This document shows, one piece after another, positions 8,458-15,600 of a DNA stretch of 32,275 nt. The first letter of the stretch is position 1. Every line of letters begins with the position of its first letter. The stretch is from Filomicrobium sp. (GTDB lineage: Bacteria; Pseudomonadota; Alphaproteobacteria; Rhizobiales; Hyphomicrobiaceae): NCBI GenBank assembly GCA_029287535.1, contig JARFQY010000339.1:1-32275 (forward strand), in the 5' to 3' direction. Below the pieces are notes generated by a model, which had not been told where the DNA came from, did no database searches, and saw nothing but the letters and a program-made list of their open reading frames with translations. The position numbers were made by a program, and so were the translations under genes.

Positions 8458-9237
8458 ATGCGTATCCTAGTCACGAATGACGACGGCATTAATGCTCCGG
8501 GGCTGAAAGTACTGGAGGAAATCGCCGGTCGGCTCAGCGATGATGTCTGGGTTGTTGCGCCCGAAACGAACCAGTCGGGGGCGGCGCACTCGCTGACACT
8601 GCATGAGCCGTTGCGTTGCCGGGAAGTCAGTGAGCGGCGCTACGCCGTTCGCGGCACCCCGACGGACTGTGTCATCATGGGCGTGCGCCACATCCTGTTG
8701 GAGAACCCGCCGACTCTTGTTCTTTCAGGGGTAAACTACGGCTCCAATATCGCCGAAGACGTGACCTATTCTGGCACGATCGCGGGTGCCATCGAGGGCG
8801 CACTGCTCGGAATCCGGTCGTTTGCCATGAGCCTTACCGTCGGTTTCGACCAAGAGGGCTCGATCCATTGGGAAACGCCGCTTGCCTATGGGCCGGAGAT
8901 TGTTCAGCGGCTGCTTGATGCCGATCTGCCGGAGGGCATCGTGATGAACGTCAACTTCCCCGACATGGCGCCGGAAGCCGTGGCGGGAATCTCGATCGTG
9001 CGCCAAGGACGGCGGGATCAAAACAACCTGCACATTGACAAACGGCTCGACCCCTGGGGCAATCCCTACTTCTGGTTCGGCTTCGAGCGCAGAAAATCCA
9101 ATCCGGCCGAAGGCACCGACCTTTGGGCGATCTACAGGGGGCAGATCGCGGTAACTCCGTTGCATGTCGACCTTACGAACGAGCCCATGCATGGCTCTCT
9201 GAAGGGCATATTCGCCGATACGCGGCGGTCAGAGTGA
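8458..9237 (+). CDS. surE: 5'/3'-nucleotidase SurE
   Basis: SurE is a metal-dependent phosphatase acting on nucleoside monophosphates, linked to stationary-phase survival. The 259-residue product starts MRILVTNDDG, with the metal-binding Asp pair at residues 8-9. It continues with APETNQSGAAHS (S40 region), RGTPTDCV and SGVNYGSNIAEDVTYSGTIA, all family signatures. The ATG at 8458 is right at the family start; upstream in-frame codons give unlike sequence. It follows serS by 92 bases. In many relatives pcm (isoaspartate methyltransferase) comes next, but here there is no such gene. Confidence 0.95.
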   Translation: MRILVTNDDGINAPGLKVLEEIAGRLSDDVWVVAPETNQSGAAHSLTLHEPLRCREVSERRYAVRGTPTDCVIMGVRHILLENPPTLVLSGVNYGSNIAEDVTYSGTIAGAIEGALLGIRSFAMSLTVGFDQEGSIHWETPLAYGPEIVQRLLDADLPEGIVMNVNFPDMAPEAVAGISIVRQGRRDQNNLHIDKRLDPWGNPYFWFGFERRKSNPAEGTDLWAIYRGQIAVTPLHVDLTNEPMHGSLKGIFADTRRSE

Positions 9238-9500
9238 GGCGTCAAGGAACAATCCCCAGGGGCCTGTGCCTTTTCCAAATTAATAACTATGACGATTGAC
9301 AACCCCATTGCTGCCACCGTGTGGCCCCATGCGCGCCAAGGCGGTTACACAATCACGGCGTATGACTCATTCATGCGCGCGGCTTTGGGCTGACACCAGT
9401 GTTGGTCTACGGCTTGGCGGTGTTGCAGCGGGTTAAGTTTTGAATTTCTCAATACGCGTCGTCCCAATCGCGCACGATTTTTCGGGGAGCCGGCCTTCCG

Positions 9501-9516
9501 TTAATCGGCTGTTAAC
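9501..9516 (+). promoter_or_regulatory. CtrA-type binding site (TTAA-N7-TTAAC)
   Basis: TTAA at 9501-9504, seven bases, then TTAAC at 9512-9516 is an exact match to the full-site consensus for the alphaproteobacterial cell-cycle regulator CtrA. It lies 42 bases before the start codon of the LysM/LytM lipoprotein, a suitable place for control of a division gene. Binding is inferred. Confidence 0.65.
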
Positions 9517-9531
9517 CGAGCGTTGGTTAAC
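9511..9531. promoter_or_regulatory. Inverted repeat overlapping the CtrA-type site
   Basis: GTTAACC (9511-9517) and GGTTAAC (9525-9531) form a perfect 7-base inverted repeat with a 7-base spacer. The left arm is shared with the second half of the CtrA-type box. It may be a second operator or an additional CtrA half-site in the opposite orientation. Confidence 0.45.
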
Positions 9532-9558
9532 AAAAGGTCTGGTATCGAGGTGCGTATC

Positions 9559-10914
9559 ATGACTGAGTTGTTTTCGACGAAGTTCTTCAGCGGATGGGTC
9601 TCCGCTTTCCAGAAACCGGCCCTCGCAGGCTTTTGTGCCGCGATCATCGCCGCCGGATGCAGTGCCGACGTGACGCGCTTTGGCGGTAACGGCTTCAGCC
9701 TCAACACTGACGAGAAGGCGAGCTTGCTGCCTTCTGAATCGCTCACCGGGTCCAGCGGTGCGCCGCTGTCCCAGCAATCACCGGACCCTGGCTATGGCGG
9801 TACGCGGTCATACGGTTCGACGGCCCGTATCGAAACGTCGGCGCTTTCCGACCGTTCGCGAGGCTATTCCGATAATCGCGCTCGCCGCAGAGATGTTGCT
9901 CAGCAGTCGGGCGGTGCCACCAACACCTATGCGAACGCGAGGCTTGAGAAGGGTCGGCCTATCACCGTTCAGCGCGGTGATACACTCTATGGCTTATCTC
10001 GCCGCCACGGCGTGTCGGTCGCCGAGCTGATGTCGGTCAATGGTCTCAGCGACTCCATGCTCAGGGTTGGTCAGAGACTGTACGTGCCGACGACTGGCTC
10101 ATCTTCGCAAGGGGTGCGTTCGGCATCGCGGCCAGCGCCACGCCAGGCAGTCGCCAGAGTTGATACTCCGTCGACATGGAACGGCAGCTACAGGGTTCAA
10201 AGCGGCGACTCGCTTTATAAGATCGCGCGTCAGTATGGTGTGCGGAGCAGCGAACTGCAGCGCTACAATGCCATTACCGATCCGCGTCGCGTTATGCCCG
10301 GAACCGTCTTGAAGGTCCCAGGCGGCGGACGGCCGAACACCTATGCAGCATCTCGGGACCGCGTACTCGAGCGTCCGGTTCCCCGCAAATCTTCCGGTGA
10401 CCGCTATGCGGCTCTAACCAACGGCGGTTCGAGTTCGGATGCGGTTTCGGCACCCAAAGGCGTGCGAACCGTTGCGATCAAACCCGTCGACATTAGCCGA
10501 CCGGTGACGGCGGCACGAGGTGATGACGACCTGACACGGCTTAAGTGGCCCGTGCGGGGCAAGCTGATCGCCGGTTTCGGTTCGCGTCCGGATGGAACGC
10601 ACAACGATGGCGTTAATTTCGCCGTGCCAGTTGGTACGGAAGTGCGGGCTGCCGACGAGGGTGTGGTGGCTTATGCCGGCTCCGAGCTGCGTTCGTATGG
10701 CAATTTGATTTTGCTGCGACACGACAATGGATGGGTGACGGCCTATGCGCATAACAGCAGATTGATGGTCAGCCGCGGCGACAAGGTGAGCCGCGGGCAA
10801 GTCATAGCCAAGTCAGGCGACAGTGGGCAGGTGGACCAGCCGCAAGTGCACTTTGAATTGCGGCAGTCTTCCAAGAAGCCGGTCGACCCGATTCCGTATT
10901 TGGAAAAACTATAG
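9559..10914 (+). CDS. Lipoprotein with two LysM domains and a degenerate LytM (M23) domain
   Basis: This 451-residue protein resembles NlpD/DipM-type factors that bind peptidoglycan and activate amidases at the septum. It has a hydrophobic signal with a lipobox-like IAAGC (C34), a low-complexity linker, LysM 1 (about 134-177), LysM 2 (about 210-253) and an M23 domain (about 329-440). In the M23 domain H348, H398 and H431 remain. The metal-binding Asp appears as N353 with a one-residue shift, and the first His of HxH is Q429. Hydrolase activity is therefore doubtful, and an activator role is more likely. The ATG at 9559 has GAGG eight bases upstream. A CtrA-type box precedes it and a terminator follows. 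Confidence 0.88.
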   Translation: MTELFSTKFFSGWVSAFQKPALAGFCAAIIAAGCSADVTRFGGNGFSLNTDEKASLLPSESLTGSSGAPLSQQSPDPGYGGTRSYGSTARIETSALSDRSRGYSDNRARRRDVAQQSGGATNTYANARLEKGRPITVQRGDTLYGLSRRHGVSVAELMSVNGLSDSMLRVGQRLYVPTTGSSSQGVRSASRPAPRQAVARVDTPSTWNGSYRVQSGDSLYKIARQYGVRSSELQRYNAITDPRRVMPGTVLKVPGGGRPNTYAASRDRVLERPVPRKSSGDRYAALTNGGSSSDAVSAPKGVRTVAIKPVDISRPVTAARGDDDLTRLKWPVRGKLIAGFGSRPDGTHNDGVNFAVPVGTEVRAADEGVVAYAGSELRSYGNLILLRHDNGWVTAYAHNSRLMVSRGDKVSRGQVIAKSGDSGQVDQPQVHFELRQSSKKPVDPIPYLEKL

Positions 10915-10970
10915 GGCACTACAAGGAGAAGCTTGTTGGCGCAGGCCTCCGCGCCTTAGCTCTCCCAATT

Positions 10971-11001
10971 GTCCCGGGATCCTTCTCCCGGGACTTTTTT
11001 T
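10971..11001 (+). terminator. Rho-independent terminator after the LysM/LytM gene
   Basis: GTCCCGGGA (10971-10979) pairs perfectly with TCCCGGGAC (10986-10994) over a 6-base loop and is followed by seven T. It ends transcription coming from 9559-10914. Confidence 0.92.
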
Positions 11002-11045
11002 GTTTGCACGCTCCGATCGGCGCAGTGGCCGTTACGCAGGTCCGC

Positions 11046-11087
11046 AAAAAAGACCTTTCCCGGGGACGCGCCCCCGGGACGGGTCTT
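11046..11087 (-). terminator. Rho-independent terminator after icd
   Basis: Read on the minus strand, AAGACC pairs with GGTCTT outside an inner CCCGGGG/CCCCGGG stem (arms at 11059-11065 and 11072-11078), followed by a run of six T. It sits just beyond the icd stop and faces the terminator at 10971-11001, so the two convergent units are insulated. Confidence 0.88.
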
Positions 11088-11104
11088 GGAAGACAATGGT
11101 CGCG

Positions 11105-12322
11105 TCAGGCGGCGCCCATTGCTTTCTGGAGGTTTTGGTCGACGGCGTCGAGGAAGCCGGTGGTCGATAGCCACGGCTGATCCGGGCCGACGAGGAGCGC
11201 CAAGTCCTTAGTCATCTGGCCGCCCTCGACCGTATCAATGCAGACCTTTTCCAGCGTTGCCGCGAACTTGGCCAGGTCCTCGTTGTTGTCGAGCTTGGCG
11301 CGGTGGGCCAAGCCGCGGGTCCAGGCGAAAATGGAAGCAATCGAGTTGGTCGAGGTTTCCTTGCCATCCTGGTGCTGACGGTAGTGGCGGGTGACGGTGC
11401 CGTGGGCGGCTTCGGCTTCAACGGTCCTGCCGTCCGGTGACATCAGAACCGAAGTCATTAGCCCTAGCGAGCCGAAGCCCTGGGCCACCGTATCGGACTG
11501 CACATCGCCGTCGTAATTCTTGCAGGCCCAAACATAACCGCCCGACCATTTCATCGCGCAGGCGACCATGTCGTCGATGAGCCGGTGTTCGTAAAGAATA
11601 CCGGCCTTCTCGAACTTGTCCTTGAACTCGGCTTCGTAAATCTCCTGGAAGATATCCTTGAAGCGGCCGTCGTAGGCTTTGAGGATGGTGTTCTTGGTCG
11701 ACAGATAAACGGGATAGTTGCGGGCCAGGCCGTAGTTCATGGAAGCGCGGGCGAAGTCCTTGATGGCTTCGTCCAGGTTATACATGGCCATGGCGACACC
11801 GCCGCCGGGTGCCTGGAAGACTTCCCTTTCGATCGTCTGTCCGTCTTCACCGACGAATTTGATCGTCAATGTGCCGGCTCCGGGAAAAACGAAGTCCGTG
11901 GCGCGGTACTGATCGCCGAAAGCATGACGGCCGACAACGATGGGTTGCGTCCAGCCGGGAACAAGGCGCGGCACGTTGCTGCAGATGATCGGCTCACGGA
12001 AAATGACGCCGCCGAGGATGTTACGGATCGTCCCGTTCGGAGAGCGGTACATGCGCTTCAGGCCGAACTCCTCGACGCGGGCCTCATCGGGGGTGATGGT
12101 GGCGCACTTGACGCCGACACCGTGCTTCTTGATGGCATTGGCCGCGTCGACGGTAATTTGGTCGTCGGTCTCGTCGCGTTTTTCGATCCCCAGATCATAG
12201 TATTCAAGGTTCACATCAAGGTAGGGATGGACCAGTTTGTCCTTGATGAATTGCCAGATAATGCGGGTCATCTCGTCGCCGTCGAGTTCAACGACGGTAC
12301 CCGTAACCTTGATTTTTTCCAT
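11105..12322 (-). CDS. icd: Isocitrate dehydrogenase, NADP-dependent
   Basis: This TCA-cycle enzyme converts isocitrate to 2-oxoglutarate and CO2, producing NADPH. The 405-residue product belongs to the eukaryote-like homodimeric subfamily common in alphaproteobacteria, not the E. coli type. It starts [20 protein letters not shown], carries substrate-loop residues around [12 protein letters not shown], and has the family signature [20 protein letters not shown] with its metal-binding aspartates. [11 protein letters not shown] in the C-terminal part fits the NADP-specific pocket. Length is normal. It is divergent from the trmJ-like gene across a 142-base gap that should hold promoters for both, and it ends in a strong terminator. 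Confidence 0.96.
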   Translation of the reverse strand: MEKIKVTGTVVELDGDEMTRIIWQFIKDKLVHPYLDVNLEYYDLGIEKRDETDDQITVDAANAIKKHGVGVKCATITPDEARVEEFGLKRMYRSPNGTIRNILGGVIFREPIICSNVPRLVPGWTQPIVVGRHAFGDQYRATDFVFPGAGTLTIKFVGEDGQTIEREVFQAPGGGVAMAMYNLDEAIKDFARASMNYGLARNYPVYLSTKNTILKAYDGRFKDIFQEIYEAEFKDKFEKAGILYEHRLIDDMVACAMKWSGGYVWACKNYDGDVQSDTVAQGFGSLGLMTSVLMSPDGRTVEAEAAHGTVTRHYRQHQDGKETSTNSIASIFAWTRGLAHRAKLDNNEDLAKFAATLEKVCIDTVEGGQMTKDLALLVGPDQPWLSTTGFLDAVDQNLQKAMGAA

Positions 12323-12464
12323 GGCGTCAGAACCTTTTGTCTTATGGTCTCAGCTTGAGTTGCCGCGAACTTAGCCTCGTGCCGCGGGCCGGCCAAGTCA
12401 GCGGAAGGGATTAGGCTCGGCATCGCTGCCCATCGATCAAAGATGAAGGCAAGATTCAAGAAGA

Positions 12465-13736
12465 ATGAGCGACGATCAGCAGACTTCGATCGAGATTAGG
12501 CCCGTCGACGGGCAGCGGGCTCCGGTTGTCCGTTGTGTTGGCGAGACGCTCGCGGACCTCGTCCGGGCGGCCCATGAGGCCCCCATCGATGAGACGCTTG
12601 CGCGGTATGAGGCGGAGGCGAACATAGGCCGGGACGGTCTCGACCGCATCCTGATCTATTGTGCCGAACGCAAGTGCATTGAAGAGCAAGCCACTTGTCC
12701 AGGATGCCGGCGCAGATCGCAAGCACTGGGTCACTTTAAAATCGAGGATTTCATTGCAGCGCATAGTGCCGTCGAGATCGGTGACCAGGGCCTATCCATT
12801 CCCGGTCAGGGCGAAGGCGTCGTCTGCTTTGATACATTTGAAGACTTCTACCGGCATTGGGCGGGCGAAGAATACTGGTTTTGGGCACGCCGGGTTCTCA
12901 GAAAGCTGCGGCACGGTATCCGGCGGGCGCATATCCAGGGTGAGCCGGTGGCTGGGGATGGCGAGACACCATCGGTGATCCTCGTTGAGCCGCAGCTGGC
13001 CGACAACATTGGGATGGTGGCCCGGGCCATGGCGAACTTCGGCCTCGACAATCTGAGGCTTGTGGCTCCTCGGGACGGTTGGCCCAACGAGAGAGCGCGG
13101 ATCGCGGCCTCCGGTGCGAACTACATCATCGATGACTCGCAGTGTTATCCCAGCCTCTCGGAGGCAATGGGTGACTTGAACTGGATGTGCGCGACGACGG
13201 CGCGGCAGCGGGATTTACGCAAACCGGTGCTGACGCCGGAGATGGCGGTCCAGGAAATGACTCGGCGAATCGGTGAGGGGCAGCGGTGCGGGGTTCTGTT
13301 TGGGCGTGAAGCCAGCGGATTAACGACCCCGGAAGTCGCCGAAGCGGATGCGCTGGTGATGATCCCGGTCAACAGCAAATTTGCCTCTTTGAATCTCGCC
13401 CAATCGGTACTGATTCTTGGCTACGCCTGGATTCTCAGTAGCGGCGGCGGCAGCCTGGGCCGCGTAACAACTTATGAAAGGCCCATCGAGCCCGGTTTCC
13501 AATACGGAAAGGACACGCCGGCAAAAAAAGCAGAGCTTGAAGGGTTCTTTGAACAGCTTGAAGCGGGACTCGACACCGCGAACTTCTTCCGCCCTCTAGA
13601 GCGGCGCGCTATTACTGTTCGGGCGATTCGAACGATGTTCCAGAGAATGAACGCGACGTCGCATGAGTTGCGGACCTTGCGTGGAGTTGTCGCTGCCCTG
13701 GCAAAAAGCCGTAATGGCCGGGACAGCGATGTTTGA
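12465..13736 (+). CDS. trmJ: TrmJ-type tRNA/rRNA 2'-O-methyltransferase with unusual N-terminal extension
   Basis: Residues ~170-423 form a SpoU/SPOUT methyltransferase like TrmJ, which methylates ribose 2'-O at position 32 of tRNAs. Motifs seen are VILVEPQLADNIGMVARAMA, LRLVAPRDGWPN, CGVLFGREASGL and IPVNSKFASLNLAQSV (the SAM-binding knot). TrmJ is usually ~240-270 residues. Here there are ~165 extra N-terminal residues in the same frame, with a C-x4-C-x6-C-x2-C cluster (C66, C71, C78, C81) that could bind metal and a part recalling DUF433-type helices (low certainty). The ATG at 12465 has only a weak ribosome site. A GTG at residue 162, with AGGGTGA upstream, could start a short form. Confidence 0.85.
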   Translation: MSDDQQTSIEIRPVDGQRAPVVRCVGETLADLVRAAHEAPIDETLARYEAEANIGRDGLDRILIYCAERKCIEEQATCPGCRRRSQALGHFKIEDFIAAHSAVEIGDQGLSIPGQGEGVVCFDTFEDFYRHWAGEEYWFWARRVLRKLRHGIRRAHIQGEPVAGDGETPSVILVEPQLADNIGMVARAMANFGLDNLRLVAPRDGWPNERARIAASGANYIIDDSQCYPSLSEAMGDLNWMCATTARQRDLRKPVLTPEMAVQEMTRRIGEGQRCGVLFGREASGLTTPEVAEADALVMIPVNSKFASLNLAQSVLILGYAWILSSGGGSLGRVTTYERPIEPGFQYGKDTPAKKAELEGFFEQLEAGLDTANFFRPLERRAITVRAIRTMFQRMNATSHELRTLRGVVAALAKSRNGRDSDV

Positions 13737-13960
13737 GCAACGTTAGAGTTGCCTATGCGTCACTTAAGTGCGGTCTTGGGGCAAACTGCCCAAGGCTCAG
13801 TCGGTGAGTTGCCTTATTGGGGACACGTTTTGGGACGAGCGATGCGCTAACTTGCTGTGTGGGTAGGCGTGTGGTGGAGCGGCGGCGGTCGTGCCGCCCG
13901 GCGCAATTTGGTGCCAAGTCTCTCGTGACCACTAAACATTGATGCAGGGCTTACGAAACC

Positions 13961-14557
13961 ATGGGGAAGGCTATGAAGGCGGGGATCAGGTTGGCGGCTA
14001 TCGCAGCGGTTCTTGTGGTTGCAGGACCTGCTTTGGCGCAAAAGGGCGGGTCGGGATCGATCAGCGATAAGACTGTCACCATCCTAATGAATTACGCGTG
14101 GTCGGCCGTCCCACCGCAAGTCACACTGCGGTCCGGTAAGGTGGTGAAGTTCGAGCGCAGCAAGCGCAAGCAGATCGAAGTTCCACTTCCTGTCGCCAAA
14201 GACATCATTGTCGCCGCCTATCGCTCCTACGAGGCGCAGATCTGCGACCTGCCCGCGGCGCTCGTTGCCAACCGCGATGCGATGATGGCTCGATTCCTGA
14301 AGAAGAAGGACTGGAGCGACCAGCAGATTCAGTACGCCAACCTGCTGCATGCGTTCGTTGTTTCCTACATGTCAGGCAAAGTGGAGCTGCGGTACGTCGA
14401 CGGCGACAAAAAGGAAGTCAAAGTCGCCGAGACGCCGGCCGACAAGGTTATACAACCCAAAAAGTGTTCGCCTGAACAGCGCAAGTCCGTGGATGAACGG
14501 ATCTATGCCTATTACAAGAGCACACCGGGCTTGAAGCAGGCGCCCAAGACCCAGTAG
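13961..14557 (+). CDS. Secreted protein of unknown function
   Basis: I do not recognise this family. The 198-residue product has a clear signal peptide ending in ALA-Q (cleavage near residue 26), so it is periplasmic or exported. The mature part is basic and helical. It includes LRSGKVVKFERSKRKQIEVP, a region with a C-D-L-P turn, and a C-terminal YAYYKSTPGLKQAPKTQ. It has two cysteines after the signal (in QICDLP and PKKCSP), which may form one disulfide. The ATG at 13961 has GCAGGG 11 bases upstream; an ATG at 13973 is possible. It is monocistronic, between trmJ and a terminator at 14659-14687. Confidence 0.8.
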   Translation: MGKAMKAGIRLAAIAAVLVVAGPALAQKGGSGSISDKTVTILMNYAWSAVPPQVTLRSGKVVKFERSKRKQIEVPLPVAKDIIVAAYRSYEAQICDLPAALVANRDAMMARFLKKKDWSDQQIQYANLLHAFVVSYMSGKVELRYVDGDKKEVKVAETPADKVIQPKKCSPEQRKSVDERIYAYYKSTPGLKQAPKTQ

Positions 14558-14658
14558 CCGGATTCTGGCGGGGGGCTTGTTCAGGTGAGGACCGAATTCG
14601 GTTGAAAGACCGCGGTTGACCTGGCGTGGCGGTGAGCTTATTAGTCCCAAGTCTGACG

Positions 14659-14687
14659 AGGCCCCCATCGGGGCCTTCGTTTTTTTT
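14659..14687 (+). terminator. Rho-independent terminator
   Basis: AGGCCCC (14659-14665) pairs with GGGGCCT (14670-14676) over a 4-base loop and leads into a run of eight T (14680-14687). It closes the secreted-protein unit about 100 bases after its stop and separates it from rpsD. Confidence 0.9.
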
Positions 14688-14840
14688 GCGCACCCGCGGC
14701 AGTTTGCGAGATCCCCATTGAAGCCGATGGATATCTTGGTCTCGTTCCTTGCCTGTCGGCCATGTCGCTCCGTTGTGGAACGGTAGGCAGAGGAGGGGGC
14801 GCTCCAGATACAACTTATCCAGCTTTGGAGTGCCAGAAGA

Positions 14841-15458
14841 ATGACCAAGCGCATCCGCGCCAAGCACAAGATTGATCGCCGCATGGGCGAGAACGTCTGG
14901 GGCCGGCCCAAAAGCCCGGTCAACAAGCGGGAATCGAAACCCGGTCAGCACGGAGACCGCCGCAGCGGCAAACTATCGGATTTCGGGCTGCAGCTAAGAG
15001 CCAAGCAGAAGCTGAAGGGCTATTACGGGAACATCACCGAGAAGCAATTTCTAAGGATCTACAAAGAAGCTTCGCGGCTCAAGGGGTCGACCTCCGAACA
15101 TATCATCGGGCTATTGGAGCGGCGCCTCGACGCAGTCGTTTACCGGGCGAAGTTCGTGCCGACAGTATTCGCCGCGCGTCAGTTCGTCAGCCATGGGCAT
15201 GTTGCCGTCAACGGCCGCCGTGTCACAATTCCCAGCTATCGCGTGCGCATCGGTGACGTCATCGAATTGCGCGAGAAGGGTAAGCAGATGGCGCTTGTCA
15301 TCGAAGCAACACAGAGCGGAGAACGCGACGTACCGGACTATTTGGAGGCCGACCACTCAAAGATGATCGCCAAGTTGCTTCGTATCCCGGAGCTGGGCGA
15401 GGTGCCGTATCCGGTGCAAATGGAACCCAACCTGGTTGTCGAATTCTACTCTCGCTAG
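14841..15458 (+). CDS. rpsD: 30S ribosomal protein S4
   Basis: S4 is a primary 16S rRNA-binding protein that nucleates assembly of the small subunit body. The 205-residue product has the usual size and order: a basic N-terminus, the helical domain with [20 protein letters not shown], and the S4 RNA-binding domain starting at [15 protein letters not shown] with [14 protein letters not shown]. The ATG at 14841 has GGAG ten bases upstream. It is a single-gene unit between two terminators, as is common in alphaproteobacteria, and not part of an alpha operon with rpsM, rpsK and rpoA. Confidence 0.97.
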   Translation: MTKRIRAKHKIDRRMGENVWGRPKSPVNKRESKPGQHGDRRSGKLSDFGLQLRAKQKLKGYYGNITEKQFLRIYKEASRLKGSTSEHIIGLLERRLDAVVYRAKFVPTVFAARQFVSHGHVAVNGRRVTIPSYRVRIGDVIELREKGKQMALVIEATQSGERDVPDYLEADHSKMIAKLLRIPELGEVPYPVQMEPNLVVEFYSR

Positions 15459-15509
15459 TCAGGACCTCTGTGCCGCGCGCTCGACGTGCATGCAGAGGCG
15501 AATTCAAGC

Positions 15510-15539
15510 AAAAGACCGGTCCAATGACCGGTCTTTTTT
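15510..15539. terminator. Bidirectional terminator between rpsD and L,D-transpeptidase
   Basis: AAAAGACCGGT (15510-15520) and ACCGGTCTTTT (15527-15537) are perfect reverse complements over a 6-base loop. Six T end it on the + strand, and on the minus strand it ends in four T. It serves the convergent rpsD (+) and transpeptidase (-) genes. Confidence 0.9.
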
Positions 15540-15600
15540 GGTTTGGGCGTAGAGGGTGACCGGCTGGTTTTGCCGGGCCATCGCGTGGGCAGGCGCCTGG

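Larger units (their letters stand above)
9238..9558 (+). other. Intergenic region between surE and the LysM/LytM gene
   Basis: These 321 bases hold no gene I can support. A 34-codon open frame (9289-9393) has no clear ribosome binding site and no recognisable product. The right half carries the regulatory signals: a CtrA-type TTAA-N7-TTAAC site at 9501-9516 and an inverted repeat at 9511-9531. The pcm gene often found at this place is absent. Confidence 0.6.

Noticed and set aside
9289-9393. 34-codon open frame after surE as a small gene or pcm remnant
   Set aside because: No clear ribosome site, and its translation shows no resemblance to pcm or another known family.
11585-12358. 257-codon open frame on the + strand inside icd
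   Set aside because: It is fully antisense to the firmly identified isocitrate dehydrogenase and resembles no family.
13775-13794. Hairpin CTTGGGGCA/TGCCCAAG after trmJ as terminator
   Set aside because: It has a bulge and no T-run, so a terminator cannot be supported.
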